Assembly: GCF_015712065.1 (NCBI RefSeq) | Contig: NZ_JACFYZ010000001.1 | Coordinates: forward strand, 434,001 to 498,000 | Length of the DNA: 64,000 nt | Source: Ectopseudomonas chengduensis | Lineage (GTDB): Bacteria > Pseudomonadota > Gammaproteobacteria > Pseudomonadales > Pseudomonadaceae | Reading direction: 5' to 3' | Shown here: positions 35,771-43,861 of the stretch, piece after piece | Layout of the letters: every line of letters starts with the position of its first letter | How positions within the stretch are numbered: the stretch's first letter is position 1 | The notes under the pieces: model-generated | The model's database searches: none | What the model saw: the letters and a program-made list of their open reading frames with translations, nothing else | Told to the model about the DNA's origin: nothing | Position numbers and translations under genes: made by a program

Positions 35771-36043
35771 TTAGTCATCGCTGTAATCCCCCGCGCAGAA
35801 GATGGTTTTGCCTCGGTCGAGGTCGCGGCGGATGCGGTGCAGGTTGATGACGCGATGACGGCCGATTTTCACGGTCGGCAGGGCGTGGCTTTCGATCCAG
35901 CCGCGCACCACGTCTTCGCTGATTTGCTCTGTGCCCAGGAGCTGAGCCAGCACGTATTTCGTGCAGAACGGTGCGTCGCGGAAATCCGTTACGCGTTGGG
36001 CGTCTCCCGAAATCGAAAGCCCCACTACACCAGACTGTTCCAT
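35771..36043 (-). CDS. Excisionase-like / MerR-type HTH regulator
   Basis: 90 residues started at 36043 (MEQSGVVGLSISGDA); AGGG lies upstream, whereas the more distal ATG at 36082 has none and overlaps operator 1. The segment TKYVLAQLLGTEQISEDVVRGWIESHALPTVKIGRHRVINLHRIRRDL (described here by its ends, TKYVLAQLLG to HRIRRDL) is a winged-helix of the excisionase type: helix, RGWI recognition helix, KIGRHRVI wing. As in Pf (XisF) it is first in the leftward operon and divergent from the repressor. Confidence 0.8.
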   Translation of the reverse strand: MEQSGVVGLSISGDAQRVTDFRDAPFCTKYVLAQLLGTEQISEDVVRGWIESHALPTVKIGRHRVINLHRIRRDLDRGKTIFCAGDYSDD

Positions 36044-36078
36044 AGTTTTTGCCCTATAATCCGCGTAACCAAAACATT

Positions 36079-36099
36079 TCACTGAAATAGTTTCAGTGA
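36079..36099. promoter_or_regulatory. Operator 1 of the phage switch
   Basis: Perfect palindrome with 9-bp arms TCACTGAAA and TTTCAGTGA around TAG, just upstream of the excisionase-like gene. Confidence 0.75.
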
Positions 36100-36136
36100 T
36101 CTATTGAACTGAATGATAGGCAAAACCCTCTCCCAG

Positions 36137-36149
36137 TGAAATAGTTTCA
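36137..36149. promoter_or_regulatory. Operator 2 of the phage switch
   Basis: TGAAATAGTTTCA, identical to the core of operator 1 and 54 bases away (about five helical turns), 20 bases before the repressor ATG. Spacing suggests cooperative binding or looping by the repressor. Confidence 0.75.
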
Positions 36150-36169
36150 GAGAGTATTTTTATACCTTT

Positions 36170-36439
36170 ATGGAATCAATACAGAGCAGGGCTAGAACTT
36201 TAATAGATAAGGCCGGGCTAGATCGCCTTGTTAGGAATGGCGCGATCAGTTATTCGCGCTGGCAAAGCGTGAGGTACAAAGACATACGCATGAGCACGGA
36301 AGAACTCGACGTGCTTCAAGCGGTGTTCCCTGAGTACCGACTATGGCTTATCAGTGGCGAGATTATCCCGGAGTCGGGACAAACTAGTCCGGAGTACGAC
36401 GAGGCTAATCGAAAATTGGCCGATCAAAGCGTGGGATAG
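36170..36439 (+). CDS. Phage repressor-like DNA-binding protein
   Basis: 89 residues. The region LDRLVRNGAISYSRWQSVRY looks like a helix-turn-helix, and the C-terminal WLISGEIIPESGQTSPEYDE is a pattern I know from small Pseudomonas phage regulators. No ribosome binding site precedes the ATG, but TATACC at 36161-36166 lies where a -10 element would give a leaderless or nearly leaderless transcript, with operator 2 over the -35 region. Autoregulation by operator 2 is therefore likely (inference). Confidence 0.75.
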   Translation: MESIQSRARTLIDKAGLDRLVRNGAISYSRWQSVRYKDIRMSTEELDVLQAVFPEYRLWLISGEIIPESGQTSPEYDEANRKLADQSVG

Positions 36440-36493
36440 CGATTACACAGGAAGTAGCTAGACGTTGGTATGCCGATAAAGGGAGATAGGACG

Positions 36494-36514
36494 ATGAAGG
36501 AAAAGCCGATCTAA
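36494..36514 (+). other. Possible six-residue leader ORF before the cargo operon
   Basis: ATG to TAA encoding MKEKPI, preceded by a good ribosome binding site GGGAGATAGG. It may be a translational leader or chance. Confidence 0.25.
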
Positions 36515-36585
36515 TTCAGAGCAAGACTGAGATCGACAATCAAGTATTAAGTACTCCGGCGCCTCATATTATTTTTCCCATCACA

Positions 36586-37698
36586 ATGGATGGAAGTTTT
36601 GTGGAAATTAAAAACAAGTCTGTAGATGAGCTATTCCTAGATCCAAAGAATCCACGTCTAGGTAGAAATTTCATAAGTACCGTAAAAGGTCAGGATGAAA
36701 TCTTAGCCCAAATGAATGATTGGACTCTGGATGAGCTAGCAATATCATTTATTGAAAGCGGATTCTGGGCTCAAGAAGCATTAATTGCTGTGGAGGAGGA
36801 GCTCTATGGTAGTAAGAGGCTAATAATTGTCGAAGGAAACCGTCGCCTTGCCGCTTTGAAAAAGCTCCAAGACGCCATAGCTGGTAATGCCGAAGAGAAA
36901 AAGTGGCGAGACATCGCCAGACTGGCTGAAGGTAAAATTGGCGACGATTTCTTCGAGAAAATACCATACATAAAGGTAGAAAGTAGAGAGAAGGTATCTG
37001 CATTCTTAGGATTCCGCCATGTAACTGGTATTAAAGAATGGGAGCCGGCAGAGAAAGCTCAGTTTATCGCCTATCTAATTGAAAAAGAAAAGCTCACCTA
37101 TGAGCAGGTGATGCGTAAAATCGGAAGCAAGACCACTACAGTCCGAAGCCACTATATTGCGTATAAGCTTCTTCTTCAGTTAGAAGATACTGAGGACGTG
37201 GCGGTGGAGAAGATTGAAGAAAAATTCAGTCTTCTTTATCTATCCCTCAGAACTGCAGGCGTTCAAAAGTACCTGGGTATAAACATAAAGGCGGAGCCGG
37301 AGGAAGCTGCTCAGCCTGTGCCTTCAGACAAGGAAGAAAATCTTGTCCGGTACTCGAAATGGATGTTTGGAGACGCCAAAACAACTGGGATCCTAGGCGA
37401 CTCTCGCAACATTGACAAATTTGGGAAGATTTTACTTAGTGAAGATGCTGTAACATATCTTGAAGAAAGTTTGTCGCCTAACTTTGAGATGGCTCTCAAA
37501 AAGTCTGGCGGTGACACAGAAGAGACACTTAGTCTATTGATTCAGGCTGGGGATAATCTCGAAGTTGCATTTAGTACTCTGCATATTCATGCAGACAAGC
37601 CTGAAATTCAAAAGATAGCCAATCGACTTGCTCTTCACCTGGTTCAGATAACTAATATAATTCCATCACTCAAAGCAGTGGTTAAAGAAAAGATTTAA
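36586..37698 (+). CDS. ParB/sulfiredoxin-fold protein of a three-gene cargo system
   Basis: 370 residues. N-terminal ParB-like motifs: DELFLDPKNPRL near residues 14-25, VEGNRRLAALKKL near 82-94, and GFRHVTGIKEWEPAEKAQF near 142-160, followed by a HTH-like segment KLTYEQVMRKIGSKTTTVRSH (positions 169-189). The C-terminal half (about 170 residues) is unlike ParB and not recognised. An internal GTG at 36601 has a better ribosome binding site and could be the true start. AT-rich, unlike flanking phage and host DNA. The stop is three bases before the next gene, so it is co-expressed with a nuclease candidate and a DNA methyltransferase; it may give target recognition or CTP-dependent sliding, but this is inference. 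Confidence 0.85.
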   Translation: MDGSFVEIKNKSVDELFLDPKNPRLGRNFISTVKGQDEILAQMNDWTLDELAISFIESGFWAQEALIAVEEELYGSKRLIIVEGNRRLAALKKLQDAIAGNAEEKKWRDIARLAEGKIGDDFFEKIPYIKVESREKVSAFLGFRHVTGIKEWEPAEKAQFIAYLIEKEKLTYEQVMRKIGSKTTTVRSHYIAYKLLLQLEDTEDVAVEKIEEKFSLLYLSLRTAGVQKYLGINIKAEPEEAAQPVPSDKEENLVRYSKWMFGDAKTTGILGDSRNIDKFGKILLSEDAVTYLEESLSPNFEMALKKSGGDTEETLSLLIQAGDNLEVAFSTLHIHADKPEIQKIANRLALHLVQITNIIPSLKAVVKEKI

Positions 37699-37701
37699 CC
37701 T

Positions 37702-38625
37702 ATGATAGAGCTACCAGAAAAAGGAATTTCCACTAGTTCCAAGAAGCATAACTGCGACATGATAGCAGTTGCGGATTGGGCGATAAGTTCAGCATTATTC
37801 GGGGAGCAAGACCTATCGAGAACGGACTTGGTCGATGTCCTCATGGAAAATCAGGTCTACACAAGCCAAGATTTCTGCAATGAGTTCATCGACCAAGTAT
37901 GGCATTACCTGGAACATTTCTTTAATCATGTAAAATTGCGTTCAATAGCGCTGGAGACTCGGAAAATAAGTTTTCGAGATGACTGGCGTGAAGATTTAGC
38001 ATTAGCATACTGCTTGACGGCTTCGTTAAGAAAAATTTATAGCACTTGGTCTAAAGCGCATTGCGGAAACCACTTGATCCAAGGTGCGATTCTAGAGGAA
38101 TTAACAAAAATCTCTCTGTCGAATTACCATCCAACGTTACAGTTCAAAACTACGGGTTGGTCGGGTACAGCAACTAATGCAAAGTTTGAAGAGCTCGTTA
38201 ACAATATTTGCTCGGACGCTAACTTTACACAGAAAGATCTACAACTTTGGGATAACGGCCAAATTAAAGATCTTGGCTTAGATGTGTACGGTTATCTTCC
38301 GGGCCATGGGAGGAGACCCGGCACACATTTTATGATGTATCAATGTGCCTCTGGCGATAACTGGCAAGACAAGAGAAGTACTCCTGATCTTAATATTTGG
38401 GGGGATATCATAAAAACGTATACAACCCCGATAAAAGGAATGTCGATCCCTTTCTTCGTGGATGAGACAGACTTTCAGAAAAGTTTAATCGTGATCAAGG
38501 GGCCACTCCTGGATAGAACGACTTTGCTTTCAAAGATATCGCCAGACCAAATCAGTGAAGAGTTGGCTAATACAATAGAGGAATGGGTTCACGAACGAGT
38601 AGATAAGCTCCAGTATTATGATTAA
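37702..38625 (+). CDS. Candidate PD-(D/E)XK-like restriction endonuclease
   Basis: 307 residues. The N-terminal 120 residues are helical and unrecognised. The segment ILEELTK (130-136), then KDLGLDVYGYLP (189-200) and HFMMYQCASGDNWQDK (209-224), has the order Glu helix, beta-hairpin Asp, Gln strand that fits a PD-(D/E)XK core with Asp194 and Gln214; the usual Lys of the motif is absent and may be replaced by Lys224. I associate the QCAxGxxW pattern with uncharacterised restriction-type nucleases. It overlaps the methyltransferase start by 8 bases, which supports a restriction partner role. Confidence 0.65.
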   Translation: MIELPEKGISTSSKKHNCDMIAVADWAISSALFGEQDLSRTDLVDVLMENQVYTSQDFCNEFIDQVWHYLEHFFNHVKLRSIALETRKISFRDDWREDLALAYCLTASLRKIYSTWSKAHCGNHLIQGAILEELTKISLSNYHPTLQFKTTGWSGTATNAKFEELVNNICSDANFTQKDLQLWDNGQIKDLGLDVYGYLPGHGRRPGTHFMMYQCASGDNWQDKRSTPDLNIWGDIIKTYTTPIKGMSIPFFVDETDFQKSLIVIKGPLLDRTTLLSKISPDQISEELANTIEEWVHERVDKLQYYD

Positions 38626-39934
38626 AAAATTTAAATTCATTGATCTGTTCGCGGGGCTCGGCGGCTTCCACTTGGGTGCACAAAACCTAGGAGGCGAGTG
38701 TGTATTTGCTTCAGAAATAAACCAAGTCCTAAGAGAAAATTATGAAAGAAACTTTGGTTTGTTTCCTGAAGGCGACATTAATGATGTGAAGATAGGGGAA
38801 ATACCCGAGCACGATCTGTTGTGTGCGGGCTTTCCTTGCCAGCCATTTTCCAAAGCTGGAAGCCAGTTGGGATGGAAAGATGCCACGCGAGGAACTTTGT
38901 TTTCTGTAATTGCGCAAATCATAGAAGCTAAGAAGCCGAAATTAGTAATACTTGAGAATGTCGCCAACTTCATTAATCACGACAACGGAAATACATATCA
39001 ACAAGTCGTGGAAACATTAAATGAACTAGGTTACGAAGTTTCCTCTACAAAAATATCACCTCATAGATATGGTATACCTCAACATCGAGAGCGAATGTAT
39101 ATCGTGGCGGCTCGTAATCTTGAGGGCTTCAAATGGCCGGTTCCAACCGATACGCCAACAAGCATATATTCAGTATTGGAAGATACTCCATCAGACTTTA
39201 AGGCGCTCCCTCAGCACATTTTAGAGTTATTAAATTTATGGCAAGAGTTTCTTGAGTTGCTACCCAAGGATATTGCTATCCCCTACTTTCCTCTATGGAG
39301 TATGGAAGCTGGTGCCACCTATCCTCTAGAGAAGCCAATTGATAAGTACAAGGCTAAAGACCTATGGCCTTACAAAGGAAGCTTCGGAGTTTCTCTAGAG
39401 GGGCTTCGTATGGAAGAAATAAAGAAGAGGCTGCCTAGCCATGCACTTAGAAAGGTAGGCTTTCCAAAATGGAAAATATCTTTTATTGAGAGGAATAGAG
39501 CTTTTTTCGAGAAAAACAATGAACACATATCATCTTGGCTAGAAAAAATTCAAGCCTACCCATCATCTTTTCAAAAGCTTGAGTGGAATAACAAGGACGG
39601 TGAACGGTCTGTCTGGAAGCACTTAATTCAGATTAGAGCATCTGGGATAAGAGTGAAAAGACTCGACTATGCACCAGCATTGGTCTCTGCGTCTGACACT
39701 CAGATCCCTGTTCTACCTTGGTTAAAGCGCTATATGTCAGTAAAGGAATGCGCAAGACTGCAATGCATGGAAGACATTACCATGCCGCCTTCAATTTACG
39801 ATTCTTATGAAGCTCTCGGAAACGCGGTCAATGTTAAGATAGTACAGCTAATTATCGAGAAATTGCTTGAATGCCTGCCAGTGGAACTGAAGTCACCAAA
39901 CGAAGAAAAAGAGCAGGAGCTCGCACTGGCGTAG
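38618..39934 (+). CDS. DNA (cytosine-5-)-methyltransferase
   Basis: 438 residues with all C5-methyltransferase motifs in order: I FIDLFAGLGGFHLG (residues 7-20), IV GFPCQPFS with catalytic Cys74, VI ENVANF near 118, VIII QHRERMYIVAAR near 155-166, IX around LQCMED and X YEALGNAVNVKIV near the C-terminus. The target-recognition region between VIII and IX is unusually long (about 220 residues), pointing to a non-standard or longer recognition sequence. Translation is coupled to the nuclease candidate. It probably protects host and phage DNA from that nuclease. Confidence 0.95.
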   Translation: MIKKFKFIDLFAGLGGFHLGAQNLGGECVFASEINQVLRENYERNFGLFPEGDINDVKIGEIPEHDLLCAGFPCQPFSKAGSQLGWKDATRGTLFSVIAQIIEAKKPKLVILENVANFINHDNGNTYQQVVETLNELGYEVSSTKISPHRYGIPQHRERMYIVAARNLEGFKWPVPTDTPTSIYSVLEDTPSDFKALPQHILELLNLWQEFLELLPKDIAIPYFPLWSMEAGATYPLEKPIDKYKAKDLWPYKGSFGVSLEGLRMEEIKKRLPSHALRKVGFPKWKISFIERNRAFFEKNNEHISSWLEKIQAYPSSFQKLEWNNKDGERSVWKHLIQIRASGIRVKRLDYAPALVSASDTQIPVLPWLKRYMSVKECARLQCMEDITMPPSIYDSYEALGNAVNVKIVQLIIEKLLECLPVELKSPNEEKEQELALA

Positions 39935-39941
39935 TGACTAC
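39934..39941. repeat. Third GTGACTAC octamer, right end of the prophage
   Basis: Same octamer and orientation as the pair at 27755-27773; it starts on the last base of the methyltransferase stop codon. Confidence 0.4.
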
Positions 39942-39987
39942 ATTGGTCGCATTTTCTGGAAAGGACTGGTCTAGCCGGCGTGGGTGA

Positions 39988-40006
39988 GGGGCGTAAGCCC
40001 CGTTTT
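39988..40006 (+). terminator. Weak terminator of the cargo operon
   Basis: GGGGC-GTAA-GCCCC hairpin followed by GTTTT, 53 bases after the methyltransferase stop. The stem is only five base pairs. Confidence 0.5.
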
Positions 40007-40104
40007 ATGGGGTTCTCTGGCTCAGCGGGGCGGCTCGTAACGGATTCATAATCCCCAGCCCGCACCATCCCCAACCCAACAAATCCACACCCCAAAAACA
40101 ACAA

Positions 40105-40124
40105 AACCCCGCTTTCGCGGGGTT
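40105..40124 (-). terminator. Rho-independent terminator of ychF
   Basis: Minus strand: AACCCCGC-GAAA-GCGGGGTT followed by TTGTTGTTTTT, 24 bases after the ychF stop. It marks host sequence, so the prophage must end left of it. Confidence 0.9.
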
Positions 40125-40148
40125 CTGTTCATGCACTACCTACAACGA

Positions 40149-41249
40149 TCAAACGTTAAAGCGGAAGTGCATCACGTCGCCGTCCTTGACGATGTAGTCC
40201 TTGCCTTCCAGGCGCCATTTGCCGGCTTCCTTGGCGCCGGCTTCGCCCTTGTACTGGATGAAGTCGTTGTAGGCGATGACTTCGGCGCGGATGAAGCCTT
40301 TCTCGAAGTCGGTGTGGATCGCGGCAGCCGACTGCGGGGCGGTGGCGCCGACCTTGACGGTCCAGGCGCGTACTTCCTTCACGCCAGCGGTGAAGTAGGT
40401 CTGCAGGTTGAGCAGCGAGTAACCGGCGCGGATCACGCGGTTCAGGCCCGGCTCTTCCATGCCCATGGTTTCGAGGAACATCTGCATTTCTTCGAGATCG
40501 TCCAGTTCGGCGATCTCGGCTTCGATCTTGTTGCACACCGGTACGACAATGGCGCCTTCCGCTTCGGCGATAGCGTTGACCACGTCGAGGTGCGGGTTGT
40601 TCTCGAAGCCGTCTTCGGCGACGTTGGCGATGTACATCACCGGCTTGGTGGTGAGCAGGTGGAAGCTCTTGGCCAGGCGCTTCTCGTCGTCACCCAGGTC
40701 TTTGAGCAGGCTGCGCGCCGGCTTGCCTTCGGTGAGGTGGGGGATGAGCTTTTCCAGCAGGGCCTTCTGCGCCACGGATTCCTTGTCGCCACCCTTGGCG
40801 GTGCGAGCCACGCGCTGCAGTTGTTTCTCGCTGCTGTCGAGGTCGGCCATGATCAGTTCGAGGTCGATGATCTCGATGTCGCGCTTGGGGTCGACGCTGT
40901 TGGCGACGTGGATGACGTTGTCGTCTTCGAAGCAGCGCACCACGTGGGCGATGGCGTCGGTCTCGCGGATGTTGGCGAGGAACTTATTGCCCAGGCCTTC
41001 ACCTTTCGACGCACCCGCGACCAGGCCGGCGATGTCGACGAATTCCATGGTGGTGGGGATGACCTTCTCGGGTTTGACGATCTCGGCCAGGGCATCCAGG
41101 CGCGGGTCGGGCATGGGCACGATGCCGCTGTTCGGCTCGATGGTGCAGAAGGGGAAGTTCTCCGCCGCGATGCCGGATTTGGTGAGGGCGTTGAACAGGG
41201 TGGACTTGCCGACGTTGGGCAGGCCGACGATGCCGCAGTTGAATCCCAT
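40149..41249 (-). CDS. ychF: Redox-regulated ATPase/GTPase YchF
   Basis: 366 residues. OBG-family P-loop protein with G1 GLPNVGKST at residues 9-17, G3 DIAG, G4-like NKIE (binding ATP in this subgroup), a coiled-coil insertion and the C-terminal TGS domain ending MHFRFNV. It binds ribosomes and affects start-codon selection and oxidative stress response. Last gene of the prs-rplY-pth-ychF cluster, as in P. aeruginosa. Confidence 0.97.
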   Translation of the reverse strand: MGFNCGIVGLPNVGKSTLFNALTKSGIAAENFPFCTIEPNSGIVPMPDPRLDALAEIVKPEKVIPTTMEFVDIAGLVAGASKGEGLGNKFLANIRETDAIAHVVRCFEDDNVIHVANSVDPKRDIEIIDLELIMADLDSSEKQLQRVARTAKGGDKESVAQKALLEKLIPHLTEGKPARSLLKDLGDDEKRLAKSFHLLTTKPVMYIANVAEDGFENNPHLDVVNAIAEAEGAIVVPVCNKIEAEIAELDDLEEMQMFLETMGMEEPGLNRVIRAGYSLLNLQTYFTAGVKEVRAWTVKVGATAPQSAAAIHTDFEKGFIRAEVIAYNDFIQYKGEAGAKEAGKWRLEGKDYIVKDGDVMHFRFNV

Positions 41250-41274
41250 GATGTGTCCCTCGGGGTAAAGGTGG

Positions 41275-41865
41275 TTACTTGGTGGCCTTCTGGCTATGCA
41301 GTTTGCGCATGGCCACGGTCCAGTCGCCGGCGAGTATTTCCGGCAGGACGTCCAAGGCGAAGTCGATGCTCTTGTCGAGCAGTTCCTGTTCGCTGCGTGT
41401 GGCGCGTCCGAGCACGTAGCCGGAGACCAGGCTGGCGTGCCCCGGGTGGCCGATGCCGAGCCGCAGGCGATGGAAGTTATTCTGGTTGCCGAGCTGGGCG
41501 ATGATGTCGCGCAGGCCGTTGTGCCCGCCGTGGCCGCCGCCCTGTTTGAGCTTGGCGACGCCGGGTGGCATGTCGAGTTCGTCGTGGGCCACCAGGATTT
41601 CTTCGGGTTTGATCTTGAAGAAATTGGCCAATGCCGCCACGGACTGGCCGCTGCGGTTCATGTAGGTGGTGGGGATGAGCAGGCGAACTTCGCGCCCCTG
41701 GTGAACGAACTTGCCCACCAGGCCGAAATACTTGCGATCGACAGAGAGGTTGACGCGCTGGCTCTCGGCCACGCGCTCAACGAAAAGGGCCCCTGCATTG
41801 TGCCGGGTCTGGTCGTATTCGGGGCCGGGGTTACCCAGGCCAACGATCAGTTGTACGGCAGTCAT
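41275..41865 (-). CDS. pth: Peptidyl-tRNA hydrolase
   Basis: 196 residues. [17 protein letters not shown] carries the catalytic His (residue 22) and Asn, and YMNRSG and HDELDMPPG contain the other active-site residues. It recycles tRNA from peptidyl-tRNA dropped by stalled ribosomes. It lies 25 bases upstream of ychF. Confidence 0.98.
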   Translation of the reverse strand: MTAVQLIVGLGNPGPEYDQTRHNAGALFVERVAESQRVNLSVDRKYFGLVGKFVHQGREVRLLIPTTYMNRSGQSVAALANFFKIKPEEILVAHDELDMPPGVAKLKQGGGHGGHNGLRDIIAQLGNQNNFHRLRLGIGHPGHASLVSGYVLGRATRSEQELLDKSIDFALDVLPEILAGDWTVAMRKLHSQKATK

Positions 41866-41928
41866 ACAGGAGCCCTTTTGAGGAAATCGCCCGGCGTGAT
41901 CGCCTGCCGGGCGGGTTCCGCGCTGTGA

Positions 41929-42534
41929 TTACTCGGCAGCGCCTTCTTCGTCTTTAACGCGGCTGGCGTGGATGTTGGAGACAGCCAGGTCGTTACCGTG
42001 AGCCAGAGCAACCAGCTCAACGCCTTTCGGCAGCTTCAGGTCGGACATGTGGACAGTCTGGCCAACTTCTACGGCAGCCATGTCGACTTCGATGAATTCC
42101 GGCAGGTCTTTCGGCAGGCAGGAAACTTCGACTTCGCTGATGGTGTGGGAGATCTCGCCACCTTGCTGCTTCACGCCAACGGAAGTAGCTTCGTTGATGA
42201 AGTGCAGGGGTACGTGAGCGCTCAGCTTCTGGCCGGCAACGACGCGCTGGAAGTCAGCGTGCAGTACGAAGCCTTTGGCCGGGTGGCGCTGCAGGGCTTT
42301 GATCACGACGCTTTCTTTGGTACCGGCAACGTCCAGGCTCAGAACGTGGCTGAAAGCCGCTTCGTTTTCCAGCAGCTTGGCCAGGTCTTTGGCCAGCAGG
42401 CTGATCGATTGCGGGGCTTTGTCGCCACCGTAGATCACGGCAGGAACCATGGACACGTTACGACGCAGGCGGCGGCTCGCACCTTTCCCCAGGTCGGAAC
42501 GCACTTCGGCATTCAGGGCAAATTCAACAGTCAT
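41929..42534 (-). CDS. rplY: 50S ribosomal protein L25 (general stress protein Ctc)
   Basis: 201 residues when started at 42534 after GGAGAAGTGAA. The long two-domain TL5/CTC form: N-terminal 5S rRNA-binding L25 domain to about residue 95, then a beta-rich C-terminal domain ending in an acidic tail (KDEEGAAE). A longer in-frame opening to 42900 overlaps prs and is discarded. Confidence 0.97.
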   Translation of the reverse strand: MTVEFALNAEVRSDLGKGASRRLRRNVSMVPAVIYGGDKAPQSISLLAKDLAKLLENEAAFSHVLSLDVAGTKESVVIKALQRHPAKGFVLHADFQRVVAGQKLSAHVPLHFINEATSVGVKQQGGEISHTISEVEVSCLPKDLPEFIEVDMAAVEVGQTVHMSDLKLPKGVELVALAHGNDLAVSNIHASRVKDEEGAAE

Positions 42535-42595
42535 TTCACTTCTCCAAAATAACCAAACCGCCTTGTGGCTTGCGACCAGCCTCGGGCGGTAGGGC

Positions 42596-42619
42596 AAAAA
42601 GCCCCGCACGAGGCGGGGC
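42596..42619 (-). terminator. Terminator after prs
   Basis: Minus strand: GCCCCGC-CTCGT-GCGGGGC followed by TTTTT, between prs and rplY. It should reduce read-through into rplY. Confidence 0.88.
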
Positions 42620-42641
42620 AGTGTGATCTGGCCAATTCCGC

Positions 42642-43583
42642 TTAGCGGAACATGGCGCTGATCGATTCTTCGTTGCTGATGCGGCGGACCGCTTCGGCGA
42701 CGACCGGGGCGATGTCGAGCTGGCGAATACGCGAGCAGGACTGCGCCGCAGCGGACAGCGGGATGGTGTTGGTGACCACCAGCTCGTCCAGGACGGAATT
42801 CTCGATGTTCTCGATGGCGCGGCCGGACAGCACCGGGTGGGTGCAGTAGGCGTAGACCTTGGCGGCGCCGCGCTCTTTCAGCGCTTTGGCGGCGTGGCAC
42901 AGGGTTCCGGCAGTGTCGACCATGTCGTCGACCAGGATGCAGGTACGGCCTTCGACGTCACCGATGATGTGCATCACTTCGGACTGGTTGGCCTTCTCGC
43001 GACGCTTGTCGATGATCGCCAGGTCGACGCCCAGGCTCTTGGCCACGGCGCGGGCACGAACGACGCCGCCGATATCGGGGGAGACGATCATCAGGTTGTC
43101 GAAGCGTTGGTCTTCGATGTCATCGACCAGGACCGGGGAGCCGTAGATGTTGTCCACCGGAATGTCGAAGAAGCCCTGGATCTGGTCAGCGTGCAGGTCG
43201 ACGGTCAGCACGCGGTCGATACCGACCACGGTGAGCATGTCGGCAACCACTTTGGCGCTGATTGCCACGCGCGCGGAACGCGGACGGCGATCCTGGCGGG
43301 CATAACCGAAGTAGGGGATGACTGCAGTGATGCGAGTCGCCGAGGAACGGCGGAAGGCGTCGGCCATCACTACCAATTCCATCAGGTTGTCGTTGGTGGG
43401 TGCACAGGTCGGCTGAATCAGGAAGACGTCCTTGCCGCGAACGTTCTCGTTGATTTCGATCATGACTTCGCCGTCGGAGAACTTACCGACCGAAGCATCG
43501 CCGAGGGGAATGTGCAGCTGACGAACGATCCGTCGCGCCAGATCGGGGTTTGCGTTCCCCGTGAAGACCATCATCTTGGACAC
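42642..43583 (-). CDS. prs: Ribose-phosphate pyrophosphokinase
   Basis: 313 residues from a GTG start at 43583 (protein [16 protein letters not shown]), the same length as in P. aeruginosa; further in-frame codons run into the tRNA-Gln genes. Motifs: [29 protein letters not shown] (ATP loop), [12 protein letters not shown], and the PRPP loop [13 protein letters not shown]. Makes PRPP for nucleotide, His, Trp and NAD synthesis. Confidence 0.97.
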   Translation of the reverse strand: MSKMMVFTGNANPDLARRIVRQLHIPLGDASVGKFSDGEVMIEINENVRGKDVFLIQPTCAPTNDNLMELVVMADAFRRSSATRITAVIPYFGYARQDRRPRSARVAISAKVVADMLTVVGIDRVLTVDLHADQIQGFFDIPVDNIYGSPVLVDDIEDQRFDNLMIVSPDIGGVVRARAVAKSLGVDLAIIDKRREKANQSEVMHIIGDVEGRTCILVDDMVDTAGTLCHAAKALKERGAAKVYAYCTHPVLSGRAIENIENSVLDELVVTNTIPLSAAAQSCSRIRQLDIAPVVAEAVRRISNEESISAMFR

Positions 43584-43629
43584 GCGCAGTACCTGCCGGC
43601 TGGGGGTATACCTGGATGGGTATGGAAAA

Positions 43630-43704
43630 TGGCAGGGGCGGCTGGATTCGAACCAACGCATGCCAGGATCAAAACCTGGTGCCTTACCGCTTGGCGACGC
43701 CCCT
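43630..43704 (-). tRNA. tRNA-Gln (anticodon UUG), copy 1
   Basis: 75 bases with CCA. Minus strand starts AGGGGCGTCGCCAAGCGGTA; anticodon loop TTTTGAT between CCAGG and CCTGG; T-arm GTTGGTTCGAATCCAGC. Identical to the copy at 43761. Confidence 0.97.
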
Positions 43705-43760
43705 ATATTCTGTGTTGAATGCTTGTTGATTCGGTTCTCGATGCCTCCCGAGGGAGGTTA

Positions 43761-43835
43761 TGGCAGGGGCGGCTGGATTCGAACCAACGCATGCCAGGAT
43801 CAAAACCTGGTGCCTTACCGCTTGGCGACGCCCCT
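43761..43835 (-). tRNA. tRNA-Gln (anticodon UUG), copy 2
   Basis: 75 bases, identical to the copy at 43630-43704 and 56 bases upstream of it on the same strand. The spacer contains a CTCCCGAGGGAG hairpin that may serve processing. Confidence 0.97.
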
Positions 43836-43861
43836 GTATCGTATAACCGAATGCTGAGCAT

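Larger units (their letters stand above)
27707..40040. mobile_element. Pf-type filamentous prophage with a ParB/nuclease/methyltransferase cargo; right end uncertain
   Basis: Between tRNA-Met and ychF lies an integrated inovirus. On the minus strand the order is excisionase-like gene, Cys-rich protein, small membrane protein, ssDNA-binding candidate, zinc-ribbon protein, small membrane protein, major coat, adsorption protein, pVI-like, Zot/pI, Rep, integrase, matching the Pf phage order of P. aeruginosa. The right arm carries a repressor and a plus-strand AT-rich cargo operon. I could not find a clear direct repeat of the tRNA 3' end on the right; the boundary is placed between the cargo stop (39934) and the ychF terminator (40105). 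Confidence 0.88.

Noticed and set aside
35377..35778. 133-codon frame overlapping the Cys-rich phage gene
   Set aside because: Only the other frame shows regular cysteine pairs and correct spacing to both neighbours.
27707..40040. CRISPR array or transposase genes
   Set aside because: No regularly spaced direct repeats with unique spacers and no transposase motifs were seen anywhere in the window.
40030..40045. ATTCATAAT as attR
   Set aside because: Only nine bases shared with the tRNA anticodon loop, and the flanks do not match the tRNA; not enough to call an attachment site.
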